Source: Erysipelotrichaceae bacterium (GTDB lineage Bacteria; Bacillota_I; Bacilli_A; Erysipelotrichales; Erysipelotrichaceae). From it: DNA of 48,673 bases. Shown here in pieces: positions 1-7,535 of this stretch. The stretch lies in NCBI GenBank assembly GCA_017459795.1, contig JAFUCG010000012.1:1-48673 (forward strand), given 5' to 3'. The stretch's first letter is position 1, and the number at the start of each line of letters is the position of its first letter. Below the pieces are notes generated by a model. That model ran no database searches, was not told where the DNA came from, and saw nothing but the letters and a program-made list of their open reading frames with translations. The translations under genes and the position numbers were made by a program.

Positions 1-976
1 AGTGGTAAAGATCCTGGAGACAATTATAAGCTTCAAGAAGATACTTATCAGTCTCAACACATTCAAACACCAGATCGTCATAGTGATATGAGAGACAGTT
101 TTTTCGTGAGGTGTAGAACTTATCAGGTATGTCTTCCTTCCTGCATAAGAACGCCTTCCAGTGCGTTTTCATGAAATTATACTTAACAGTATTCTTAGGA
201 TCATTATTGAGCGCTTTGACTCTTATCCTGTTTACAGCGTTGGTAAGCTGGGTGATAACATGGAAGAGATCTACGATATGTATTGCCTTAGTAAAATAAC
301 GGCTGCGTACAGTCCTGCATCCGTCGTACATATCAGAGATGAAATATCGTACGTTATTACGCTCTTTTTCGCTTATATCGGTAAAATATTCATCCAGATA
401 AGCCATTTGTCTGTTCTTGATGATATCCACGATATTTCTTTTCTCAAAATCGTATAGGACACAACAGTAGTTCTGATTTAACTCTCCCTTGAATCTTATC
501 TCATCTATGCACAATACCATTGGCATCGTTCTTCTGGGAACGTATTTGACATGTTCATCAAATATCTGGATGACTCTGCTTTTCGTAAGTCCATACTTCT
601 CAGCTATTTGAGCGAAGGTAAGAAGCTTGCCAAAGTCTTTTACTATCATGTTCACGGTCTGAACACTGGTCTTAGAATATCTCTCTATTCCTCTTATTTC
701 CGGAGAGAAAGTCTTACCGCAGTTCTTACATTTGAATCTGATTTTCTTTATTCGCAATATGTCTTTTATCTGGTCTGTTTCAGAACAGTTGATCTCCGTA
801 AAGTAGTAGCCATTTATCTCTGCCTTATCACACCGGCAAAAAGGGCAAGTTCTATCATCTTTTCGTTGTTCTACTTCATAGATGAAACCGTCGATAGTTT
901 TGATAGGATCGACAACTTTATTAGTGAAGTTTTCGGAGCCTATTCCTAATCTGATGAGTATTGTGTTAAAATCCAT
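1..976 (-). CDS. ISL3-family transposase, 3' end beyond window
   Basis: The minus strand is open from an ATG at 976 to the window edge (about 325 residues seen). An AAGGAG ribosome-binding site lies 8-9 bases upstream of that ATG. The N-terminus has a zinc-finger-like set of cysteines (CPFC near residue 45, CKNC near 84). An HTH-like stretch follows (LTFAQIAEKYGLTKSRVIQ), then the start of a DDE catalytic domain with LCIDEIRFKG and FISDMYDGCR holding the first two acidic residues. This order (zinc finger, HTH, DDE) is that of ISL3-family transposases, which move insertion sequences by cut-and-paste. The third acidic residue and the left IS end lie outside the window, so intactness cannot be judged. 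The plus-strand open frames here are shadows. Confidence 0.88.
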   Translation of the reverse strand, partial: MDFNTILIRLGIGSENFTNKVVDPIKTIDGFIYEVEQRKDDRTCPFCRCDKAEINGYYFTEINCSETDQIKDILRIKKIRFKCKNCGKTFSPEIRGIERYSKTSVQTVNMIVKDFGKLLTFAQIAEKYGLTKSRVIQIFDEHVKYVPRRTMPMVLCIDEIRFKGELNQNYCCVLYDFEKRNIVDIIKNRQMAYLDEYFTDISEKERNNVRYFISDMYDGCRTVRSRYFTKAIHIVDLFHVITQLTNAVNRIRVKALNNDPKNTVKYNFMKTHWKAFLCRKEDIPDKFYTSRKNCLSYHYDDLVFECVETDKYLLEAYNCLQDLYH

Positions 977-1051
977 TTGAGTCTTCTCCTTTAGTATCTC
1001 TTTTTCACCTAAAGTATGAAGGCTCTTTTTCATGTTTGCATCATAAAAAAA

Positions 1052-1103
1052 CTGTTAAATTAATTGTGGTTTTGATTTATACTGCCCACATTTAATTTAA
1101 CAG
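1052..1103 (-). terminator. Probable terminator after the acylphosphatase gene
   Basis: Arms 1052-1069 and 1086-1103 are inverted repeats matching at 17 of 18 positions, with a 16-base loop. Read on the minus strand the hairpin starts five bases after the acylphosphatase stop codon and is followed by seven T residues. This fits intrinsic termination of that gene and may also shield it from the convergent or neighbouring IS. The stem is AT-rich, so a terminal repeat of the adjacent IS is an alternative. Confidence 0.6.
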
Positions 1104-1108
1104 CTCCG

Positions 1109-1387
1109 TTAATAGTATCCTTTGACATCAAAGCCATATTCATGTTCTTCGACAGGCAACTCCTTGATGCTGTAGTCATCAATCACTGCCCATCTGGCAT
1201 GCTTGTTGATTTCCTGAATAAAGGAATGGATGTTCAGGTAATCTCCCTGTATTTCCATGTCAACATTTCCATTGTACATGTTCCTGATCCAGCCACTGTA
1301 ATTATATCTCTGGGCTAAGGATAATACAGTCCATCTGAACCCAACACCCTGAACTCTACCGGTAAAAATGACATAATATCTTTTCAT
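1109..1387 (-). CDS. acyP: Acylphosphatase
   Basis: This 92-residue protein matches the usual acylphosphatase length (about 90-100). It carries the family signature near its N-terminus, GRVQGVGFRW at residues 10-19. The arginine in that motif binds the acyl phosphate, and the conserved asparagine appears in the GWIRNMYNGNV stretch (about residues 32-42). The family hydrolyses the carboxyl-phosphate bond of acyl phosphates such as acetyl phosphate or 1,3-bisphosphoglycerate in the cytoplasm. The gene stands alone, transcribed away from the tRNA genes, with a hairpin terminator directly after its stop. It is ordinary housekeeping content outside the mobile element. Confidence 0.93.
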   Translation of the reverse strand: MKRYYVIFTGRVQGVGFRWTVLSLAQRYNYSGWIRNMYNGNVDMEIQGDYLNIHSFIQEINKHARWAVIDDYSIKELPVEEHEYGFDVKGYY

Positions 1388-1463
1388 AAAATTATTATAT
1401 TATGCTGTTTAAAATGTTGAAATAAAATAGTTATAAAAAAAGTATTTTTTAACAAAAATGTGT

Positions 1464-1492
1464 TTGACATACTGCTTATTAAATGATAAGAT
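1464..1492 (+). promoter_or_regulatory. Sigma-A-type promoter of the tRNA pair
   Basis: A consensus -35 box TTGACA (1464-1469) is followed after 17 bases by TAAGAT (1487-1492). Transcription should start about 10 bases before tRNA-Ile. No other reading frame begins here, so it most likely drives the two tRNA genes. Confidence 0.75.
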
Positions 1493-1510
1493 AATTAAGC
1501 ATTTGGTGTT

Positions 1511-1587
1511 GGGCCTGTAGCTCAGGTGGTTAGAGCGCGCCCCTGATAAGGGCGAGGTCGTTGGTTCAAGTCCATTCAGGCCCACCA
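1511..1587 (+). tRNA. tRNA-Ile (anticodon GAU)
   Basis: A full cloverleaf can be folded. The acceptor arm begins GGGCCTG and pairs with CAGGCCC at the 3' end, and the CCA tail is encoded. The anticodon loop CTGATAA presents GAT. The T-arm contains GGTTCAAGTCC. It lies 9 bases before tRNA-Ala and shares its promoter. Confidence 0.97.
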
Positions 1588-1596
1588 TGTACAAAT

Positions 1597-1672
1597 GGGG
1601 CATTAGCTTAGCTGGGAGAGCGCCTGCCTTGCACGCAGGAGGTCAGGGGTTCGAGCCCCCTATGCTCCACCA
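1597..1672 (+). tRNA. tRNA-Ala (anticodon UGC), host of the integrated element
   Basis: The acceptor arm GGGGCAT pairs with ATGCTCC and includes the G3:U70 pair that identifies alanine tRNAs. The anticodon loop holds TGC and the CCA end is encoded. The last 17 bases of the gene are repeated at 19665-19681 and continue identically one base beyond the gene, marking this 3' end as the integration site of the downstream element. The tRNA stays intact after integration because the crossover region restores its 3' end. Confidence 0.97.
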
Positions 1673-1673
1673 T
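1656..1673 (+). repeat. attL core of the integrated element
   Basis: The 18 bases CCCCCTATGCTCCACCAT at the end of tRNA-Ala recur exactly at 19665-19682. Sequence right of the 19665 copy (TGTACAAG) resembles the spacer after tRNA-Ile (TGTACAAA), so the right copy keeps the original downstream flank. The two copies enclose 18,009 bp per repeat unit. Confidence 0.88.
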
Positions 1674-1684
1674 AGTGAAATATG

Positions 1685-1709
1685 AGGTTTCCGAAAGGAA
1701 ACCTTTTTC
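1685..1709 (+). terminator. Element-borne terminator after tRNA-Ala
   Basis: AGGTTTCC (1685-1692) pairs with GGAAACCT (1697-1704) around a GAAA loop and is followed by TTTTC. It lies just inside the element and replaces the original tRNA terminator, which was pushed to 19694-19716. Confidence 0.8.
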
Positions 1710-1716
1710 GTGCTTA

Positions 1717-1745
1717 AAAGTGTCAAAAACCCTTATAAATAAAGG
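1717..1745 (+). repeat. Left copy of a 29-bp element-end direct repeat
   Basis: These 29 bases (AAAGTGTCAAAAACC onward) recur without mismatch at 19612-19640. They lie 43 bp inside attL and 24 bp inside attR respectively, in the same orientation. A role in integration or excision is likely but not shown. Confidence 0.75.
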
Positions 1746-1817
1746 CTATTTGGCACTTTTTGTTTTTTGAAAAAAACAATTTTCTGAAAATTCTTAACTC
1801 ATGAAAATATGAATATC

Positions 1818-1913
1818 GTGGGGTCAAATTGTGGGGTCAAATCTTGCGTTGCTCCTCCATATCGGTGTAAAATGGGGTCAAGGTGGGGTCAAACCCCGTT
1901 TTGTGGGGTCAAA
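1818..1913 (+). repeat. Left-end GTGGGGTCAAA repeat array
   Basis: Exact copies of GTGGGGTCAAA start at 1818, 1831, 1883 and 1903, and a variant (ATGGGGTCAAG) starts at 1872. All point the same way. The motif occurs again at the right end of the element. Arrays of short direct repeats close to att cores are typical arm-type binding sites for tyrosine integrases or their accessory proteins. The rest of the gene-free stretch 1746-2057 is AT-rich leader before abiEi. Confidence 0.7.
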
Positions 1914-2057
1914 AGTAGCTGATAATACGAAAACATATCCTATTTGTTTGATTTACTAAGTTTATTAACGTTATCTGGTATATTTTGTTATATAAAGATA
2001 AAGTTTACATTTACGCTCTAAAAATGTAAAATAAAAGCGAGAAAGTAAGGTGGTTGG

Positions 2058-2651
2058 ATGACACGATTTGAACTTCTGGATGAACTTGTGGAAAAAGGGA
2101 ACGGATATCTCCAAACTTCTCAGGTTCTGGAAAATGGCATTTCCAAGCCAACTCTTGCAGATTATGTTAATAAACGAAATATGGAAAGAGTTGCGCAGGG
2201 GGTTTATCTTGCAGAGGATGCCTGGAAGGATGAACTGTATATTCTTCATCTTTCCAACAGCCGTATTATTTTTTCGCATGAAACAGCGCTTTTTCTTCAT
2301 GGATTGATGGAACGAGAACCAAAAGATATCAGCGTTACTGTCAGAGCCGGTTACAATGCTTCACATCTAAGAAAGAAAGGTATTCGTGTTTATCAGGTAA
2401 AACCTGAGATTGAAGAACTTGGAGTTTTAGATATTCAAACAAACTTTGACAACACAGTGCGCGCTTATGATATGGAGCGTACGATCTGTGATGTCATTCG
2501 ATATAAGGAAGCAATGGATGTTCAGGTGTTTCAGTATGCAATGAAAGAATATATGGGAAGTACTCATAAGAATCTCAATCATCTGATGACTTATGCAAAG
2601 AAGTTGCATATTGAGTCTGCTGTAAGAACATATACGGAGGTAATGTTATGA
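2058..2651 (+). CDS. abiEi: AbiEi-type antitoxin
   Basis: The 197-residue protein has the layout of type IV antitoxins of the AbiEi family. A winged-helix N-terminus (about residues 1-60, with TLADYVNKRNMERVAQGVYL) is followed by the conserved ALFLHGL segment near residue 80 and a C-terminal antitoxin domain (AYDMERTICDVIRYKEAMD). AbiEi proteins repress their own promoter and counteract a nucleotidyltransferase toxin without binding it. The gene overlaps the toxin gene by 4 bases (ATGA), so the two are translationally coupled. It is the first gene inside the element and probably helps stabilise it and resist phage. Confidence 0.9.
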   Translation: MTRFELLDELVEKGNGYLQTSQVLENGISKPTLADYVNKRNMERVAQGVYLAEDAWKDELYILHLSNSRIIFSHETALFLHGLMEREPKDISVTVRAGYNASHLRKKGIRVYQVKPEIEELGVLDIQTNFDNTVRAYDMERTICDVIRYKEAMDVQVFQYAMKEYMGSTHKNLNHLMTYAKKLHIESAVRTYTEVML

Positions 2652-3481
2652 TCAGGACAGCTACACAACTGAAAGCGAAGATCAGGAATCTTTCTGCTGG
2701 CGACAGCAGGAAAGCACAGACATTGATCCGTAATTACATAATGGAAAGATTCCTGGAAAGAGTTGCTCTTTCACGGTATAGAAATAATTTTATTTTGAAG
2801 GGTGGCATGCTGGTGGCAGCGGTTGTCGGACTGGACACCAGAGCGACAATGGACATTGATACAACAGTAAAATCCCTCCATCTTGATATGGAAAACGCAA
2901 GAAGAGTCATTGAGGAAATCATATCTGTAGAAATTCCGGATGGCGTTGATTTCAGCATCACCAGGGCCACAGATATAATGGAAGAGCATGATTATTCTGG
3001 CATCAGATTCATGTTGGAAGCGACTATGGATAACCTGCGTCAGGCGATTAAAATTGATATATCCACAGGAGATGTTATTACTCCGCGTGCTGTAGAGTAT
3101 TCATACCATCTGATGTTTGAAAATAGATCTATCTCGCTGTTGACGTATAATCTGGAAACACTTCTCGCTGAGAAAATGGAAACGATTATGAGCCGTGGAA
3201 CAGCAAATACAAGAATGCGTGATTTTTATGACATCTATGTAATCAGCAGCCAGAAGTCCTTTGATCAAGATGTTCTGAAAAATGCCTTCTATGCCACAAG
3301 TGAAAAAAGAGAGACTATTGTACAGATACCGGATTTCATAGAAACCATTTCTTTAATAGAATCAGATGAAGTTATGAAATCTCAATGGCAAAACTTCAAG
3401 AATGACTCTTTCTTTGTAGGTGAGTTGTCCTGGGCAGAGGTTATGGCAAGTGTTAGAAATCTGGCTGAAATAATCATCTGA
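2648..3481 (+). CDS. abiEii: AbiEii-type nucleotidyltransferase toxin
   Basis: The 277 residues match the AbiEii/AbiGii toxin family. FILKGGMLVAAV (near residue 50) carries the glycine motif of DNA polymerase beta-like nucleotidyltransferases. TMDIDTTV (near 73) supplies the two metal-binding aspartates. A later LLAEKMETIMSRG ... RMRDFYDIY stretch is the conserved C-terminal core. Known members block growth by modifying RNA or another target with nucleotides. It is the toxin of the pair with the preceding gene. Length and motifs look intact. Confidence 0.92.
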   Translation: MIRTATQLKAKIRNLSAGDSRKAQTLIRNYIMERFLERVALSRYRNNFILKGGMLVAAVVGLDTRATMDIDTTVKSLHLDMENARRVIEEIISVEIPDGVDFSITRATDIMEEHDYSGIRFMLEATMDNLRQAIKIDISTGDVITPRAVEYSYHLMFENRSISLLTYNLETLLAEKMETIMSRGTANTRMRDFYDIYVISSQKSFDQDVLKNAFYATSEKRETIVQIPDFIETISLIESDEVMKSQWQNFKNDSFFVGELSWAEVMASVRNLAEIII

Positions 3482-3530
3482 TGTTTAAATTAAACAATGA
3501 TTTACTGATTGAATATGAGGACATGAAAAT

Positions 3531-5078
3531 ATGAAAAGATTACCTAGAAATATACCTCCAAGATATCAGAAGGAATGGAAAGAAGACGTAAAAGAGTGGA
3601 GATTCCGCAAAAAAGTACGTTATGTTAACGCTGAAGGCAAGAAAGTTGATACAACTACCAAGTGGCACTGGACTATCGATGAGTGTGAAAAGGAAGCTGA
3701 AGAAATAATCGCAGAAGGTCAGTATGTAGAAAAGCAGAATAGAAAGAAGACTGTTTATGACATCTATGAAGAATGGCTCCAGGAATTAAGCGACCTTTCT
3801 CATAGAGATGCCAACGTTAAGATCAGCGGTGACAGAAATAACTTTGATAATGCTTCCGGGTTAAGGAATTACTTTGATCCTAACATCAAAGATAAGGCCA
3901 TTAAAGAACTTAGGACAGAGGATTGGAGTAAGTGGATTGATTATATCAACTCACCGGTAAAAGACCATAAGAATCTCTCTGGTGCAACTGTAAAGAAGTA
4001 TAAGGGAGTTGTTAAGAAGTTCAACAGATATCTGCAGCTTAAAGGTTATATCAATGCTGAACAGGCAGTAATCAACGAGAATGCTATTCTGTTCGTCAAG
4101 ACCAAAAGACTGGAAGTCGGCAGAAGAAATGACCGTAACTATCCTGAATTTGAAGACCTCAGAAAACTGATGGATTACTACAGAGGCAAAGGTGTTGATA
4201 AAGACAAGATCGGCCAGTTCACTAACCTGTACTGGTATACTTTCTGGTCAGTACTGTACTTTACCGGCATGAGGGTAGGAGAGTTAATTGCCTTACAGTG
4301 GAAGAACATCGATTTTGATGGCGGTGATTACGGTACGGGTGTCATCTATGTTGTCAATGCCATTAACCATAAAGAGTCCAGGGAAAATGTCATGAGACGC
4401 ATCAAGGCCAATAATCTGGCTCTTAAGAACAGTAATTCTGAAAGAGAGATAACTATCTGGGCATACTACAAACAGATCCTAATCGACTATAAATATGCTT
4501 ACAGATATGAATTTCAGGTAACACAGAAGAAAATGGATGACATGTTTGTCTTCCCTAACATCAATGCCAGAGATCCAAAGGAAAAGACCGGTTATCAAAG
4601 GCAGTCCAACGCTTTAAGAGAACTGGACCGTGTTACTGAAAAACTGGAAATGAAGAAACTGGACTGTCAGATGTTCAGACACGGCTGTGCTCACTTCTTA
4701 TGTGATGTTAAGCACATTTCCGCTGAAGAAGCACATGATTACTTTGGCCATCAGGATTCCGAGATGATCAGGGAAGTATATGCCAAGGCCAATCAGAGGC
4801 AGAAGAGGGTCAGAGTAGACAGAGCCTTAAAGGATCTTATTACTGAAAAACCAGACTTTGAATTGCCTAAATCTCAGGAAATAGATATCTCTGACAGTGA
4901 AGAAAACCGTAAGAAGCAGAAGTTCGCCAGCTACATGAGAGAACTTGCGCAGATACGTACAGCTATCAAGAGAAAGCAGAAGATTTACTATTATGACCTG
5001 GCTCATGCAGAATTCATAATTCAGGCACTTCAGGAGCATCCTGAACTGAAGGATCAGATTGAATTTGTTTTGGAATAG
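3531..5078 (+). CDS. int: Tyrosine integrase of the element
   Basis: The 515-residue protein has an N-terminal arm-binding region, a SAM-like core-binding domain (about residues 70-180) and a C-terminal catalytic domain. TGMRVGELIALQWKNI holds the first catalytic arginine. QMFRHGCAHFL matches the HxxRH box, but the usual first histidine is Gln. YFGHQDSEMIREVYA contains the GH motif and the nucleophilic tyrosine. A basic tail of about 80 residues follows the tyrosine and is longer than usual. It is the only large integrase next to the tRNA-Ala att core, so it most likely drives integration and excision. An ATG preceded by a weak GAGGACATGAAA leader was chosen. Confidence 0.9.
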   Translation: MKRLPRNIPPRYQKEWKEDVKEWRFRKKVRYVNAEGKKVDTTTKWHWTIDECEKEAEEIIAEGQYVEKQNRKKTVYDIYEEWLQELSDLSHRDANVKISGDRNNFDNASGLRNYFDPNIKDKAIKELRTEDWSKWIDYINSPVKDHKNLSGATVKKYKGVVKKFNRYLQLKGYINAEQAVINENAILFVKTKRLEVGRRNDRNYPEFEDLRKLMDYYRGKGVDKDKIGQFTNLYWYTFWSVLYFTGMRVGELIALQWKNIDFDGGDYGTGVIYVVNAINHKESRENVMRRIKANNLALKNSNSEREITIWAYYKQILIDYKYAYRYEFQVTQKKMDDMFVFPNINARDPKEKTGYQRQSNALRELDRVTEKLEMKKLDCQMFRHGCAHFLCDVKHISAEEAHDYFGHQDSEMIREVYAKANQRQKRVRVDRALKDLITEKPDFELPKSQEIDISDSEENRKKQKFASYMRELAQIRTAIKRKQKIYYYDLAHAEFIIQALQEHPELKDQIEFVLE

Positions 5079-5093
5079 AAAAGAGAATTTACA

Positions 5094-5537
5094 GTGGAAA
5101 AAGATATAATTAGAAACTTCTATGATTCGGCTAAAAGACTATGTGAATACATCAGTAATACTGTTATCAAACAGGAAAATGTTGATGAATTACTGTTTTT
5201 GTTAACAGATACTTATGGCAAAGGATTGATATTACCTGATGTGGAACTTGATGATAATGCCCCTGTAAAAGTTCCAAAACCAGACCCTATCATAATAGAG
5301 ATTCCTTTGACATATTGGGAAATCTTTGATCCATTCACGGAAGAAGACCCTGTATGTGGAGACTTACTGGATGACCTGTCTGATATCAGAGAGGATCTAT
5401 TGGAAGGCATATGTGAATATGAAGCAGGGTTCATTAACAATGCTGTATTTGAATGGAAACTGCTGCATCGTGCTCATTTCGGTAATCACATGGTATCAGC
5501 AATCAAGGCGTTACAGCATCTTAGATCAGAGCATTAA
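5094..5537 (+). CDS. DUF5063-family protein
   Basis: The 147-residue protein starts at a GTG 15 bases after the integrase stop and is probably co-transcribed with it. Its C-terminal half (GDLLDDLSDIREDLLEG, then FEWKLLHRAHFGNH and AIKALQHL) matches the conserved core of DUF5063 as I recall it: acidic LaDDL.DIyrDL, then W..HWG.H..dAL. DUF5063 proteins are small, soluble and of unknown function, and are sometimes placed among immunity-like proteins. No signal peptide or membrane segment is seen. Confidence 0.7.
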   Translation: MEKDIIRNFYDSAKRLCEYISNTVIKQENVDELLFLLTDTYGKGLILPDVELDDNAPVKVPKPDPIIIEIPLTYWEIFDPFTEEDPVCGDLLDDLSDIREDLLEGICEYEAGFINNAVFEWKLLHRAHFGNHMVSAIKALQHLRSEH

Positions 5538-5540
5538 ATA

Positions 5541-5589
5541 AAAACCTGACGATGACGAAAACACTATTTCGTTGAGTCAGGTTTTATAG
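5541..5589 (+). terminator. Terminator closing the abiE-int operon
   Basis: AAAACCTGAC (5541-5550) pairs with GTCAGGTTTT (5576-5585), a 10-bp stem with a 25-base structured loop. T residues end the right arm. It follows the DUF5063 stop by a few bases. Confidence 0.75.
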
Positions 5590-5674
5590 TGTTTATAGAA
5601 AAAATGTTTTTAACCAGCAGTTAAACTGTTGTTAACCATCAGCAAATACTACCCTTAAAAATAGCAAATTCTCC

Positions 5675-5805
5675 TCTGTCAATTCCGGTAATAAACCAAG
5701 GTATTCTGTCATATAGGGTAGTTTTACTCTGTCATAAATGTAAATGATGGAAAATTATTCTGTCATTTCCGGTACAGATTTGCCGGTCGATTCTGTCATT
5801 GTTAC
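5675..5805 (+). repeat. Iteron-like repeats, putative replication origin
   Basis: TCTGTCA occurs five times in the same orientation, starting at 5675, 5705, 5728, 5759 and 5792, often extended to TCTGTCATTTCCGGT. Spacing is 23-33 bases. The array ends 33 bases before a Rep_3 initiator gene, the usual position of iterons bound by that family. The preceding 80 bases are AT-rich and contain GTTAA palindromes that could open easily. Together they make a good candidate for a plasmid-type origin. Confidence 0.65.
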
Positions 5806-5837
5806 TGTTGTGACATCTATAATCACCTGAGGTGATG

Positions 5838-6530
5838 ATGTTGGACGATAAGATTAAATATTATCTTGTTATGAGGAATGATGTCATAGAACTTGGCTTT
5901 AAGAATATGGATAAGTTTGGTGCTGATCTGTTCTGTCTCGTAATGAGGGAAATAAGAAGAAATGTCGAAAAGTTAAATAAGAATTTCTGTACCTTTGAAT
6001 ACAGGGATTTAAAGGAAATCCTTAACATTGATGATCATCTTTCCTATGAGATGTATAAGAAGGAAATAGATAGATTTAAGAAAACGATAATGTCATGCTG
6101 GTATGAATTTGAAAATGAAGAGATAGGTGTTGAGATGGCTGTCTTTACAGAAGTGATTAATGACAAAAGAAACAGAACAATCACTGTAAAGGCAAATCCT
6201 GACTTTCTGGACTTTTTCCTGCCTTCCAGCAGGTTTACTTACATCAGCTTAACAGAGTTCTGCAATCTGAAAACGATGTACTCAAAGCGTTTATATGCAT
6301 TCTTGAAACAGTTCAGGAATACCGGTTACAGAAGGGTAAGTGTTGAAAGATTCAGAGAATATATGGATGCTGAAGAAAAGACCTATGATGACTTTGCTCA
6401 GTTAAGAAGAAGGGTAATTACACCGGCTGTTAATGAGCTTAAAGATAAAGGCTATTTCCCTAATCTTAAGGTCAAGGAGGAGAAGGGGGATAGCGGAAAA
6501 AAAGTGATGGCATTGTTGTTTAAATTTTAG
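5838..6530 (+). CDS. rep: Rep_3-family replication initiator
   Basis: The protein (230 residues from the ATG at 5838; GTG at 5832 and ATG at 5835 are alternatives) shows the two winged-helix domains of plasmid initiators (Rep_3/RepB superfamily). The second domain is clearest: LTEFCNLKTMYSKRLYAFLKQF, then RVSVERFREYMDAEE and FAQLRRRVITPAVNELKDKGYF. Such proteins bind iterons and open the origin. GAGG 5 bases before the ATG acts as ribosome-binding site. Its presence beside iteron-like repeats suggests that the excised circle can replicate, at least briefly. Length is normal and no disruption is seen. Confidence 0.88.
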   Translation: MLDDKIKYYLVMRNDVIELGFKNMDKFGADLFCLVMREIRRNVEKLNKNFCTFEYRDLKEILNIDDHLSYEMYKKEIDRFKKTIMSCWYEFENEEIGVEMAVFTEVINDKRNRTITVKANPDFLDFFLPSSRFTYISLTEFCNLKTMYSKRLYAFLKQFRNTGYRRVSVERFREYMDAEEKTYDDFAQLRRRVITPAVNELKDKGYFPNLKVKEEKGDSGKKVMALLFKF

Positions 6531-6548
6531 TCATTTTATCCATATAAA

Positions 6549-6580
6549 AAGGGCATTTCGTGTTGTAGAATATGCCCTTA
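6549..6580 (+). terminator. Bidirectional terminator after rep
   Basis: AAGGGCAT (6549-6556) pairs with ATGCCCTT (6572-6579). The hairpin sits between the convergent rep gene and the minus-strand gene ending at 6584, so it can serve both. Confidence 0.6.
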
Positions 6581-6583
6581 GTA

Positions 6584-7063
6584 TTAAACAAGCGTCAATT
6601 CATCAAGTATGTGCTGCCTTTCATCAGCTGTTAAGTCGATAATTCTTATTAGTGATAACTCATTATCAGAGTTAAGGCCGAATAATACACTGCCTGTTTT
6701 AAGCCATGTGGAAGCAGGACTATCTGACAAAACTATTTCAACACCATTTGAATAAACAATAACATCTAATCTGCTTGTTTTGATAACCTCAGGAGTTTTA
6801 AAAACAGCAATCCCTTCTGTAAAATTGTTCACAGGAGTTAAGACTTCATCTAATACAGTGAAGGTGTTTCCAATTACCTATTGTAATCTGTAAAACACGT
6901 TAGTTGTCCTGTTCAGGGTAAACTCTAACATATTGTATTCATCTTTTTCATACTGAATGTACTTAATGTTGTCTATATAATTGTTGAGACATACCTTTAT
7001 TGGAAAGTATTCTTCTTTCATAAATACCGTTTCAACTGTATATTTTTCATTAATAGTGATCAT
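6584..7063 (-). pseudogene. Hypothetical gene interrupted by an in-frame TAG
   Basis: Two minus-strand open frames, 7063-6878 (61 residues, start ATG after a GGAGG site) and the stretch down to 6584, are in the same frame. Only one TAG codon at 6880-6878 separates them. The codons after the TAG (VIGNTFTVLDEVLTPV) read smoothly into the second part, whose only annotated-style start is a GTG at 6832 without a good ribosome-binding site. The undamaged product would be about 160 residues. I do not recognise it. Either the gene is inactivated or a short 61-residue product is made. It is the last gene of the operon that starts with the DUF4417 gene. Confidence 0.55.
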
Positions 7064-7073
7064 ATCGCACCTC

Positions 7074-7535
7074 CTATTTCAAACCTGTGAATTTTGCGTG
7101 TTTAACTACGGGAAACTTACCTTTAGATCGAGGCTTGCTGAATATAAATTCCCAACTGCCTTTTTGAATCTTTACTTCGTATTTTATACCATTGGTAACC
7201 GCTTTACCGAGGTTCTTATAATAATCATATAGTATGAACTGGGCATACAACCTCGGATTACTGTTTTTCATAAGCGGATAAAGGCTACTGGAAGACATTG
7301 CTTCATACATGTGTTCAGTTGCGTTACCATGGGTCCACATTTTCCCTGAAGGGGTATCAATTGTAAAGGATCTAGGTATTTCTGTTCCAGGATAGTTACT
7401 ATCTGTTGACTCTATATGCTTCCATACAACAGCTGTTGTTTCATCTTTAATATACTGTTTAAATTGATTCAGAAGATTTGACAGTTTATTACCTGTGGTC
7501 CCCAAAAAGAGACCACTGTTACTCTTCATTCCCAT
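7074..7535 (-). CDS. Hypothetical protein with SNSGLFLGT N-terminus
   Basis: The start was placed at the ATG at 7535 because GGAGGAG lies 7 bases upstream; a longer frame to 7604 would overlap the previous gene by 86 bases. The 153-residue product begins MGMKSNSGLFLGTTGNK. It then has a soluble, mixed alpha/beta body ending in a basic stretch (KPRSKGKFPVVKHAKF). I recall short N-terminal SGxF.GT motifs in uncharacterised Firmicute proteins, some toxin-like, but cannot name a family. It overlaps the DUF4417 gene by 17 bases, so the two are translationally coupled and probably act together. Confidence 0.6.
   Translation of the reverse strand: MGMKSNSGLFLGTTGNKLSNLLNQFKQYIKDETTAVVWKHIESTDSNYPGTEIPRSFTIDTPSGKMWTHGNATEHMYEAMSSSSLYPLMKNSNPRLYAQFILYDYYKNLGKAVTNGIKYEVKIQKGSWEFIFSKPRSKGKFPVVKHAKFTGLK

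Noticed and set aside
161-949. Two plus-strand open frames (161-457, 551-949)
   Set aside because: They are antisense to the ISL3 transposase, which has a ribosome-binding site and family motifs.
1021-1045. GGCTCTTTTTCATG as an ISL3 terminal repeat
   Set aside because: It faces away from the expected orientation for the right end of this IS and no matching left end is visible.
1409-1603. Minus-strand 64-residue frame with GLEPTTSPLSGARS
   Set aside because: This is the familiar false translation of the strand opposite a tRNA gene.
2058-2307. Alternative frames 1971-2300 (minus) and 2068-2307 (plus)
   Set aside because: They overlap the AbiEi gene in other frames and show no family features.
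5675-5805. CRISPR-like array
   Set aside because: Repeats are only 7-15 bases with uneven spacing and no cas genes; they fit iterons next to a Rep_3 gene.
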